A DNA stretch of 64,000 nucleotides, taken from Anaerobaca sp035448545. GTDB taxonomy: Bacteria > Planctomycetota > Phycisphaerae > Sedimentisphaerales > Anaerobacaceae. The DNA lies in contig DAOTJE010000002.1 of assembly GCA_035448545.1 (NCBI GenBank), forward strand, positions 186,001 to 250,000, written 5' to 3'. The notes below the pieces were generated by a model, which saw nothing but the letters and a program-made list of their open reading frames with translations, did not search any database and was not told where the DNA came from. Below, piece by piece: positions 10,780 to 18,488 of this stretch (positions are counted from its first letter, which is position 1; the number at the start of each line of letters is the position of its first letter). Both the position numbers and the translations under genes were made by a program.

Positions 10780-12039
10780 ATGAAGCGATATCGGTCAGTT
10801 CTCGCCTGCGCGGGTCTGTTGGCTTTTGCCGGGGCCATGAGCGGCTCGCCTGCCGCCGCGGACTGGAAGGCCCAGGCCGACGCCCGGATCGAGCGGATCC
10901 GCCGGCAAGACGTCCGGGTGCAGATCACCGACGGCCAGGGCACACCGGTCCAGGACGCACAGATTGCCGTCCGGCAGGTCCGCAAGGCCTTTCCGTTCGG
11001 GGCCGCCATGGGCCGTGCGATTCTCGGCAACACCCGATTGCAGGAGTTCTTCAAAGAGCACTTCAACTACGCGGTCTTCGAGAACGAAACGAAGTGGTAT
11101 GCGAACGAGCGGGCCCAGGGCCGGGAGAACTATGCCGATGCGGACGCGCTGTTCGCGTGGTGCCAGGCCAACGGCATCCCGGTACGCGGTCACTGTATCT
11201 TCTGGGAGCCGGAAAAGTGGCAGCCTCGATGGGTCCGTCCTCTGACCGGCGACGAACTGCGGCAGGCGGTGGAGCGACGCATCGAAAGTGTCGTGACCCA
11301 CTTCCGGGGCAAGTTCGTCAGTTGGGACGTCGACAATGAGACGCTGCACGGCGATTTCTTCAAGGCCCGCCTGGGCGAGGCGATCTGGCCCTGGATGTTC
11401 CGGCGCGCGCACGAGCTGGACCCCGATGCAAAGCTCTTCGTCAACGAGTTCAACATCCTCTCGGTCGACAAGGATTTCACCGAGGTGCAGACGGACGAGT
11501 ATGTCGCGCATGTTCGCCGGCTGATCGACCAGGGCGCTCCGATTCACGGCGTCGGTATCCAGGGCCACATCTGGGCCGAGGATATCCTCTCCAAACCTGA
11601 AGTCATCAAGGAGCGGCTCGACAAGGTTGCCACCCTGAACCTGCCGATCTGGATCAGTGAATTCGACGTAGCCGACGACGATGAACGAAGCTGCGCCGAC
11701 AAGCTCGAACTGGTGTACCGAACCGCCTACAGCCACCCGGCGGTCGAAGGCATCGTCATGTGGGTCGTCTGGGCGGGCAACTCGTGGCGAGGGCCCAACG
11801 CAGGTCTCGCCCGACGCGACTGGACCTTGAACGAAGCGGGCCAGCGATACGAAGCCCTGATGAGCGAGTGGTCCACGCAGACCTCCGGCCGCAGCGACGC
11901 CGAGGGCCGTTTCGCCTTTCGCGGCTTCCACGGGGATTATGAAATCACCGTCACCCCCCCGGAGGGCGAAGCGGTGCGTCAGCCAGTCCAGGTCACAGCG
12001 GGTCCGCAAGCACAATCCGTGACGATCCGCCTGAACTGA
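10780..12039 (+). CDS. Endo-1,4-beta-xylanase, glycoside hydrolase family 10
   Basis: The protein cleaves internal beta-1,4-xylan bonds outside the cell. The ATG at 10780 is chosen for AAAGGAGG nine bases upstream; an in-frame ATG at 10753 lacks one. Residues 1-27 are a signal peptide (LLAFAGAMSGSPAAA). The GH10 barrel runs from FPFGAAMGRAI to about residue 365. The acid/base Glu is in SWDVDNETLHG (about residue 187) and the nucleophile Glu in PIWISEFDV (about residue 294). After the barrel, a C-terminal beta domain of about 50 residues (SDAEGRFAFRGFHGDYEITV) looks like a carboxypeptidase-regulatory-type module. It converges with the Kelch-symporter gene, with four bases between stops. Confidence 0.93.
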   Translation: MKRYRSVLACAGLLAFAGAMSGSPAAADWKAQADARIERIRRQDVRVQITDGQGTPVQDAQIAVRQVRKAFPFGAAMGRAILGNTRLQEFFKEHFNYAVFENETKWYANERAQGRENYADADALFAWCQANGIPVRGHCIFWEPEKWQPRWVRPLTGDELRQAVERRIESVVTHFRGKFVSWDVDNETLHGDFFKARLGEAIWPWMFRRAHELDPDAKLFVNEFNILSVDKDFTEVQTDEYVAHVRRLIDQGAPIHGVGIQGHIWAEDILSKPEVIKERLDKVATLNLPIWISEFDVADDDERSCADKLELVYRTAYSHPAVEGIVMWVVWAGNSWRGPNAGLARRDWTLNEAGQRYEALMSEWSTQTSGRSDAEGRFAFRGFHGDYEITVTPPEGEAVRQPVQVTAGPQAQSVTIRLN

Positions 12040-12043
12040 TCCG

Positions 12044-14713
12044 TCACCGCCGCCGCATCGTGTGGATGGTCAGGCCGTCGTGGCCGTGGGATTCGCTCGG
12101 CAGCAGCAGGCTCGCGCCGTAGCCGACCACGAAGCACGTTGCGATGCCGATGGCGGCAAAGAGATAGCCGTTGACGGACGTATAGGCCGGCAGCATCGCC
12201 ATGACGCCCGCTCCTGCAAACGCTCCAAGCAGCGAGCCCCACCCGCCGGCCCGACGGGTCAGCACGCCCAGCGCGAACAGTCCGCCCAACACGCCCATGA
12301 ACAGACCGATCACCCTGATGAACGAGTCGAACAGCGAGCGATTGGCCGGGTCGATGAACAACAATCCCAGCGAGGTGCCCGCCGCACCGAATCCGAAGGT
12401 CAGCATGCGGGCCCAGGCGAGAGCCCCCTGTTCCGTTCGAACGACCCGAAACGGCCGCAGGAAGTCCGTCACGACCGCCGTCGCGGTCGAGTTCATGCTG
12501 GTGGAGATCGTCGACTGGGCCGCCGCGAAGATGCCTGCCACGATCAGACCTGCGACGCCGATGGGGACCTCGCGCGCGATGAACAGCGGGAACACCTGGT
12601 CGGTCACGAAGGTCGGGTCCAGCCGCTCGGGGTGGGATTTGTAGAAGACGTACAGAGCCGTACCCATCCCGAAGAACAGGAACGAGGAAGGGATCGTCAT
12701 CAGCGCGGCGGCCCAGATCGATCCAGCCGCCCGCCTGACATCGGGAGTCGTCATATACCGCTGCACCACCGCCTGATCGGCCGTGTACGACGAGAGGTGC
12801 TGGCCGAAGCCGCCGAAAATCACGACCCACAACGCCAGCGAGGCACTGGTCGGGTCCATGTGCCAGTTGAAGGCGTGCAGCTTGCCGTCTGCGGCCGCCG
12901 TGTCGAAAAACTCGGCGATGCCGCCCTCCGAGCCGGCGACCATCAGACCCAGGCAAACCAGCGCCCCGCCGAGCAGCACAAACGTCTGAATCGTGTCCGT
13001 CCAGATCACCGCCTCAATCCCGCCGATCGTACAGTAGACGACGCTCAGCACACCCATAATCAACACGCACTGAGCCGGGCTCAGTGAGGTCACGCTCGCC
13101 AGCGCCAGCGACGCCAGGGACATGACGATCCCCATGCGAAAGACGTGGAACAGTGTGAACGAGGCACTGGCGAACAGCCGCACCGGCATGTTGAATCGCT
13201 TCTGGAGATATTCGTACGCGCTGGTCGCGTCGATCTGCCGAAAGAAAGGCAGCGCCAGATAGACCGCCACGGGCGCCACCGCCGGGATCATCAGATTGCC
13301 GACCAGATAGACTAAGTCCTGGGCGTAGGCCTTGGCGGGAATCGCCATGTACGTGATCGAGCTGAGCATGGTCGCGAAGATCGAGCAGCCCGCCGCCCAC
13401 CAGACGATCCTCTGTCCGCCGCGGAAGTAATCGTTGGTGTCGCGGTTGCGCCGGGCGAAGTAGACGCCCACGCCCACCATCGCCAGCAGATAAACCGCCA
13501 GCACCGTGAAGTTGATCGCGCCGAACGACCGTTTGTGGGCGACCGGTTCGACGGCCCACACCGCCGGCGTGCGAACGCGAGGCTTGATCTCGCCGGACGC
13601 AAGAATCACCTTGCCGTTCCATACGACTGCCGGCGTCGTCACCTGATTGACCGCCGATGCGCCCGCCTCGATCCACGTGTCGGTGATCGTGTGATACGCC
13701 AGCACCCGCTTGGGAAAGCCGGGATGCTCCAGCTTCAGCTCCTCGGCGCGGGCCATCAGCAAACCGTCGTCACCGCTGAGCACGAAGATGTGCGACTGGC
13801 CGATCGCGGCGCCGGCGCCCGCCATCACACCGTATGGGACGTCGGCGCGCCGGCGCCAAGGCTGGGCGAACCGGCCCGTTCCGGAATAGGCGCCGCTGCG
13901 CGCATCGAACGCAGCCGCATCATAGCGTTGCGGGTCAAATTCGTAGACATCACGAAGGGCGAAGACATCCGGCGTCGGCGCGAAGCCCGCCGCGTCCGCA
14001 ACACGATCGGCATCATTCACGCAGCGACCGCCGACGACGTAGATGCAGTCGTCGAACCCGTTGTGCTGGGCGACCACGATGTGAAAGGCTCGCGGCGGTC
14101 CCGGCCAGGAAGGCAGGCTTTCCCAGTGGAACGACTCGGGCGGACCGCCTCGTCGCGAAAGGTCGAGCCGCCAGAAGTTGCCCGTTGCCGTATCGAGCGT
14201 CGAACCTCTCTGGCCCCCCGCCAGGTAGATCACCTCGCCGATCCGCGCGGCCGCCCCGTAGGTGCAGGGCTCCGGCAGCGATGGAAGCGGCACCTGGCTC
14301 ACCCACCGCACGAGCGGGTCACATACCAGCAGGAAACAACGGTCAAAGACTGTCTGCCCATCGGTTCCGCCCAGGCACGCGACGCCGTACGGAGTGCTGA
14401 CACACGCGGCGTAGGCAATCGGACGATCCAGTTTGAAGCCGGCGAGCCATTCGTAGCCGCCGGCGCCGCTGGCGACCAGAACCCAGGCTTCATCCCGCCA
14501 GAGCTTCTCGCTCTCCCATACCGGCTCGGGGAAGTGGGTGCCGCCTGCGACGATCAAGGCGTCGTTGTGCACACCAACCAGCGGCCCACCCAATCCCGGC
14601 GTATCGGGCAGAGCCGGAAGCTCCTCCCATCGCAGCATCTCACCGGCCCGGGCAGAGGCTCCGGACAGCAGAGCCACGGACATCCACAGGATGAGGCCGC
14701 GATTGATGCTCAC
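12044..14713 (-). CDS. Kelch (YjhT/NanM-type) domain fused to a sodium:solute symporter
   Basis: This 889-aa protein joins two modules. After a signal peptide (LILWMSVALLSGASARA), residues 25-385 form Kelch blades of the cyclically permuted mutarotase type: GGPLVGVHNDALIVAGGTHF, YGAAARIGEVIYLAGGQRGS and CIYVVGGRC. From about residue 394 on, about 13 membrane helices of the SSS family follow (VLAVYLLAMVGVGVYFARRN, then DYFRGGQRIVWWAAGCSIF). The related stand-alone enzyme NanM epimerises sialic acid in the periplasm. Here the epimerase-like domain would sit outside and feed the sodium-coupled transporter. The GTG at 14713 with AGGGGAG upstream was preferred. It lies 34 bases downstream of the sialic-acid lyase gene in one operon. 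Sialic acid as substrate is inferred from this context. Confidence 0.86.
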   Translation of the reverse strand: MSINRGLILWMSVALLSGASARAGEMLRWEELPALPDTPGLGGPLVGVHNDALIVAGGTHFPEPVWESEKLWRDEAWVLVASGAGGYEWLAGFKLDRPIAYAACVSTPYGVACLGGTDGQTVFDRCFLLVCDPLVRWVSQVPLPSLPEPCTYGAAARIGEVIYLAGGQRGSTLDTATGNFWRLDLSRRGGPPESFHWESLPSWPGPPRAFHIVVAQHNGFDDCIYVVGGRCVNDADRVADAAGFAPTPDVFALRDVYEFDPQRYDAAAFDARSGAYSGTGRFAQPWRRRADVPYGVMAGAGAAIGQSHIFVLSGDDGLLMARAEELKLEHPGFPKRVLAYHTITDTWIEAGASAVNQVTTPAVVWNGKVILASGEIKPRVRTPAVWAVEPVAHKRSFGAINFTVLAVYLLAMVGVGVYFARRNRDTNDYFRGGQRIVWWAAGCSIFATMLSSITYMAIPAKAYAQDLVYLVGNLMIPAVAPVAVYLALPFFRQIDATSAYEYLQKRFNMPVRLFASASFTLFHVFRMGIVMSLASLALASVTSLSPAQCVLIMGVLSVVYCTIGGIEAVIWTDTIQTFVLLGGALVCLGLMVAGSEGGIAEFFDTAAADGKLHAFNWHMDPTSASLALWVVIFGGFGQHLSSYTADQAVVQRYMTTPDVRRAAGSIWAAALMTIPSSFLFFGMGTALYVFYKSHPERLDPTFVTDQVFPLFIAREVPIGVAGLIVAGIFAAAQSTISTSMNSTATAVVTDFLRPFRVVRTEQGALAWARMLTFGFGAAGTSLGLLFIDPANRSLFDSFIRVIGLFMGVLGGLFALGVLTRRAGGWGSLLGAFAGAGVMAMLPAYTSVNGYLFAAIGIATCFVVGYGASLLLPSESHGHDGLTIHTMRRR

Positions 14714-14747
14714 GGACGACTCTCCCCTACTCGTTCGGGATAGCGTT

Positions 14748-15665
14748 TCATCCGGCGGACCGCGACCAGTCAAAGAAGCCCAGTGCATCGAGGTCGCGCC
14801 GTAACTGCTCGACCTGGGCACTCTCGACGCGAGGCAGAGGCAGCCGGCACGGTCCGCAGTCAAGACCCAGCATGGCCAAAATCTGTTTCGTCGCGGGATG
14901 GAAGGGACAGCGATTGATCGCGCGGATCATCCGAATCGAGAGCGACTGAAGCCGCCGCGCTTCGACCAGATCGCTTCGCTCGAACGCTCTCATCAGACGT
15001 CGGTACAATGGCGCCGCGATGTTGTATGTGCTGCCGATTGCGCCCCTCGCGCCGGCCGCCAAGGCGCTGAGCAGCATCTCGTCGCAGCCCCAGACGCAAT
15101 CGAATCGCCCTCCTTCCAGCTCCAGACAGGCCTGGAATTCGAAGAGGGTTGGCGCCGTGTACTTCATGCCGACGAGGTTGGGTATCCGCGCCGCCGCCAC
15201 CGGCAGGAAGCTCACCATGTCGAGCGCCGCCCCCGTCAGCGAAGGAATGTGATAGTAGTAGAACGGCAGGTCGGGCGCCCCCGAAGCGACCTGCGCCATA
15301 CAATCGGCGAGAACCTCGATTGAGCCGACCTTGAAGTAGGACGGCGCCGTCGCGGAGATCGCATCGGCGCCGATCCATCGCGCGTGGCCGGCCAGTTGAG
15401 CCGCCTCCGCCAGCGAGTTGTGGCCCACGTGTACGATCGTCTGGAGCCGTCCCTTGGCGACCTGCACGTACGCCTCGGCCACCGCCCGCCGCTCGTCGCC
15501 CGACAGCGACATGCCCTCGCCCGTGCTGCCGCAGATGTAGATCCCCGTCACGCCCGCTCGCTCCAGAAAGTCCACCATCGCCGGCACGAGATCGAGATGC
15601 AGCGACCCATCCTCACGCAACGGCGTATACGTCGCCGCAATCAACCCCGTCAACCGATACTCCAT
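14748..15665 (-). CDS. nanA: N-acetylneuraminate lyase (DapA superfamily)
   Basis: A class I aldolase that splits N-acetylneuraminate into N-acetylmannosamine and pyruvate. The 305-residue sequence shows ICGSTGEGMSLSGDERR (substrate carboxylate loop), PFYYYHIPSLTG with the catalytic Tyr, and the Schiff-base Lys in LVGMKYT. GCDEMLLSALAAGARGAIGS is also typical. The wording of these motifs is closer to the vertebrate-type lyase than to dihydrodipicolinate synthase, so I favour sialic-acid lyase. ATG 15665 with GGGAG upstream was chosen over 15758. First gene of a two-gene operon with the Kelch-symporter fusion. Confidence 0.82.
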   Translation of the reverse strand: MEYRLTGLIAATYTPLREDGSLHLDLVPAMVDFLERAGVTGIYICGSTGEGMSLSGDERRAVAEAYVQVAKGRLQTIVHVGHNSLAEAAQLAGHARWIGADAISATAPSYFKVGSIEVLADCMAQVASGAPDLPFYYYHIPSLTGAALDMVSFLPVAAARIPNLVGMKYTAPTLFEFQACLELEGGRFDCVWGCDEMLLSALAAGARGAIGSTYNIAAPLYRRLMRAFERSDLVEARRLQSLSIRMIRAINRCPFHPATKQILAMLGLDCGPCRLPLPRVESAQVEQLRRDLDALGFFDWSRSAG

Positions 15666-15814
15666 TTCGAACACTCCCACAGCCGGCACCACATGCGCAG
15701 GCTCCGACGCAACCTCACCTGCCTCCGCCAGCATATCCTTCAGTTCCCTCGCAGGCAAGACCGGCGAACCGACCGTGTCACAGCACGGTTCGCCTTTCGG
15801 CGTTCCTAAAGAAG

Positions 15815-15843
15815 GAAGGCACGGCCGTGGTGGCCGTGCCTTC
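15815..15843 (-). terminator. Perfect 12-bp hairpin between the oxidoreductase and nanA genes
   Basis: GAAGGCACGGCC and its exact complement flank a 5-base loop. On the minus strand it follows the Gfo/Idh/MocA stop by 24 bases and is followed by CTTCTTTAG, a weak U tract. Likely a terminator separating the two units. Confidence 0.65.
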
Positions 15844-15866
15844 GAGGCGGAAAACCAGAATGAGTA

Positions 15867-17351
15867 TCAGACTTCGTCGCGGACGGCGAAGGGCTCTCGA
15901 TAGGAACACTTGATGAACTGGTTGGCCTTCTCGGCGCCGGCGCCGACAAACCGCTCCTGCTTGCGGTCGTACGTCAGTCGCGGCCCGAGAACGAACCGCT
16001 CCTTCGATAGATCGACCTCGTTGCCATCGAGCTGTTCGAGCACATCCTTGAGCGTGTTCAGCGCATCCTCGTGTGACTTCATCGCTGCGCGGACCTCGTC
16101 GACGGAGGCCGCGGCGCCCGCACGCCAGGCCACGTTGGCCTGATGGCAGATGGCCGTGCCGTAATGCCCGACCTCGATGTCGGCGGCGAGGTTTTCGCGT
16201 TTGCGGCTGCGCAGGCACTCGATGAAGTTCTCGGCGTGATTGGCACCCGCGTCGCCTTTGTACTGGTACACGCGGTTGCCGTCGTTGTCGTGGAACCAGC
16301 CGCCGCCCCGCGAGATGCGAAGGGACCCGGCCTCGCACTGGATATAGTTGCCGCCGCGAGCGCCCAGATAAACGGCCCCGCTGTTGCCACCCTTGCGCTT
16401 CGGGTCGGGCAGGTTGCGAATATCGACGACCAAGGGCAATCCGTCGTAGTCCATCAGGGCGAAGTGCACATTGGGCGTCTGACCATTGTCGTCCCAGGCG
16501 AAACGGTTGCCCGCCGCGACCACCTTCGTCGGCACGCTGTCCCAGCCCAGAATATGACGCACATCGTCGAGGTAGTGAATGCCCCAGTTGGCCATCTCGC
16601 CGTCGCCCCAGTTCCACTGCCAGTGCCAGTCGTAGTGGAAGCTCTTGCGCATCACCGGCGTCATCGGCGCCGGGCCGGCCCACAGGTTGTAGTCGACGCT
16701 GGCGGGCACCGGCTGCGGCTCGGTCACCTTGCCGATGCTCTGTCGCGAATGGAGCACGGAGCAATGGACCCACTGGACCTTGCCGTACTTGCCCGACTGG
16801 ACGTCGCGGGCGGCCTCCTGCACCGCCGGACAGGACCGATGCTGCGTGCCCGCCGCGACGATGCGATTGTACTTGCGGGCCGCTTCGACCATCTTGCGTC
16901 CTTCCCAGATCGCATGGCTGACCGGCTTCTCCACGTATACATCCTTGCCCGCCTGGCAGGCCCAGATCGTCATCAGCGCATGCCAGTGATTTGGCGTCGC
17001 GATGACAATCGCGTCAATATCCTTGCGGTCCAGGACGTCGCGGATGTCACGGTATCCCTGGATGGTCGAGGCATCGGCCTCGTATTTCTTCTTGAACTCC
17101 TCGATGCGCTTGTCGAGAATCTCCTGGTCCGGCTCGCACAGCGCCACGACGCGGACACCTTCGATGTTGTGGAAGTCGTGGACGTGGGCATTGCCCCGGC
17201 TGTTGATACCGGCCACCGCCAGACGAATCTGATCGTTGGCGCCCCGGGCGCTGGCCGGAAACGGGGAGGAACCGGAGAGGGCCAGATACGAACCGGCCGT
17301 GGCGGCCATACTGCGTTGGAGGAACTTGCGGCGACTGATCTGCGTCATCAT
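15867..17351 (-). CDS. Tat-exported Gfo/Idh/MocA family oxidoreductase
   Basis: A 494-aa NAD(P)-dependent oxidoreductase of the glucose-fructose oxidoreductase family. The N-terminus has a twin-arginine signal (ISRRKFLQRSMAATAGSY). The Rossmann part begins IRLAVAGINSRG, and the family motif AGKDVYVEKPVSH is present with the catalytic-type Lys in EKP. ATPNHWHA is also conserved. Planctomycetes carry dozens of such exported paralogs, most without known substrate. The start at 17351 follows AAAGGAAAAG. A hairpin terminator follows at 15815-15843. Proximity to nanA raises the idea of sialic-acid derivative oxidation, but the hairpin argues for a separate unit. Confidence 0.85.
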   Translation of the reverse strand: MMTQISRRKFLQRSMAATAGSYLALSGSSPFPASARGANDQIRLAVAGINSRGNAHVHDFHNIEGVRVVALCEPDQEILDKRIEEFKKKYEADASTIQGYRDIRDVLDRKDIDAIVIATPNHWHALMTIWACQAGKDVYVEKPVSHAIWEGRKMVEAARKYNRIVAAGTQHRSCPAVQEAARDVQSGKYGKVQWVHCSVLHSRQSIGKVTEPQPVPASVDYNLWAGPAPMTPVMRKSFHYDWHWQWNWGDGEMANWGIHYLDDVRHILGWDSVPTKVVAAGNRFAWDDNGQTPNVHFALMDYDGLPLVVDIRNLPDPKRKGGNSGAVYLGARGGNYIQCEAGSLRISRGGGWFHDNDGNRVYQYKGDAGANHAENFIECLRSRKRENLAADIEVGHYGTAICHQANVAWRAGAAASVDEVRAAMKSHEDALNTLKDVLEQLDGNEVDLSKERFVLGPRLTYDRKQERFVGAGAEKANQFIKCSYREPFAVRDEV

Positions 17352-17493
17352 CTTTTCCTTTCGCTCAAATCGAGGCACGACCGTCCAGTTGGGCCGAATG
17401 GACCCTGCCGACCTGCCTGTGCGTCAGACACCCGGTACAGACGCTCATGTTATCACGCCTATTCCCGGATTTAAACCGCTTTTGTCGATGCGC

Positions 17494-18444
17494 TCACCCG
17501 TTCCGGCCGTCAACAGTGTTCAGTGATTCGATCGTCCGCCGGATTCGCTCGGGCGTCCAGTCGGCCGGACGTTCGCCCTGGAGGTGGGCCTCCATCTCCG
17601 CGACGCTCGGCGTAGGGGTGCAGACGCCGCCGGTCGGGACCTCCACCTTCGCGACCCAACAGATGGCGTTGAGCATGAGCTTGCGAAAATCGTTCTGGGC
17701 GTAGACCCAATGGGTGTGTCCGCCGGTGCAGCCGAAGCCTCGACCGCCGTCGGCTCGCTCGCAGGCCCAGGCAACGTGCTCCGGCATGCCGAGCCGGCTG
17801 CGGACCGTCGGATTGCCGCTGTGAGGTCCATCGGGTCCCTTGCGCGTACTGTCCGGCGGGACGGCCGTCAGAATGGGCGTCACGCCGTCCATCCCTTCGC
17901 GGAACCGCATGTGGTAGTACCACTCGTCCTCGACCGCGAAGGGCCGGACGCCGCGCGCGATCGGATGCGCGGGCAGGGCCTTGAACTCGGCCCGCCACGA
18001 GGGGTTCACCGACCAGTGCTGCTCGTAGTACCCGCCGATCCAGTCGAGCAGATACGTGCCGAAGGGATCGCCGCAATCCAGTGCGTAGTGGATAAAAACA
18101 ATCCCGACACCGCGTCGCGCGATCGCGTCGAGTTTCTTCCAGTTGGCCTCGGCGCCGATCAGATTGTTGCCGTCGCAAGCGACGACGATCGCGGCGGCCT
18201 CTTCCAGCACGCGGACATTCCTGGGCCATCCGTTCTCAATCACGACCGCCTCCATGGCCGGCACGTTCTCGTTGAGAAGGCGCGCCAGAAGCTTGCAGTC
18301 GGCGGTGTAGGCATGCCCGCTCCAGCCGTGACTCTGCGGCCCGGGGAGAAAGACGATTCTCTTCTTCGCGGCATCGTTCGCCAAGGCTCGCGCCGCAAAC
18401 GCACCACACAACAGCACAACTCCGACGATTAACAGACGTCGCAT
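17494..18444 (-). CDS. ThuA-domain protein, secreted
   Basis: The 316-residue product has a signal peptide (LLIVGVVLLCGAFAARALA). It then shows a ThuA/class-I glutamine-amidotransferase-like fold: KRIVFLPGPQSHGWSGHAYT, AAAIVVACDGNN, GIVFIHYALDCGD, and a late GFGCTGGHTHWVYAQNDF motif. ThuA proteins are linked to trehalose and other disaccharide use, but their reaction is unsettled. ATG 18444 is preceded by AGGAGGATGTTCG. It lies 44 bases after the GH78 stop in the same operon, so a role in handling rhamnose-containing sugars is plausible. Confidence 0.82.
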   Translation of the reverse strand: MRRLLIVGVVLLCGAFAARALANDAAKKRIVFLPGPQSHGWSGHAYTADCKLLARLLNENVPAMEAVVIENGWPRNVRVLEEAAAIVVACDGNNLIGAEANWKKLDAIARRGVGIVFIHYALDCGDPFGTYLLDWIGGYYEQHWSVNPSWRAEFKALPAHPIARGVRPFAVEDEWYYHMRFREGMDGVTPILTAVPPDSTRKGPDGPHSGNPTVRSRLGMPEHVAWACERADGGRGFGCTGGHTHWVYAQNDFRKLMLNAICWVAKVEVPTGGVCTPTPSVAEMEAHLQGERPADWTPERIRRTIESLNTVDGRNG

Positions 18445-18488
18445 CGAACATCCTCCTGAACGTCCCACCACGCTCATCCGGGGCAATC

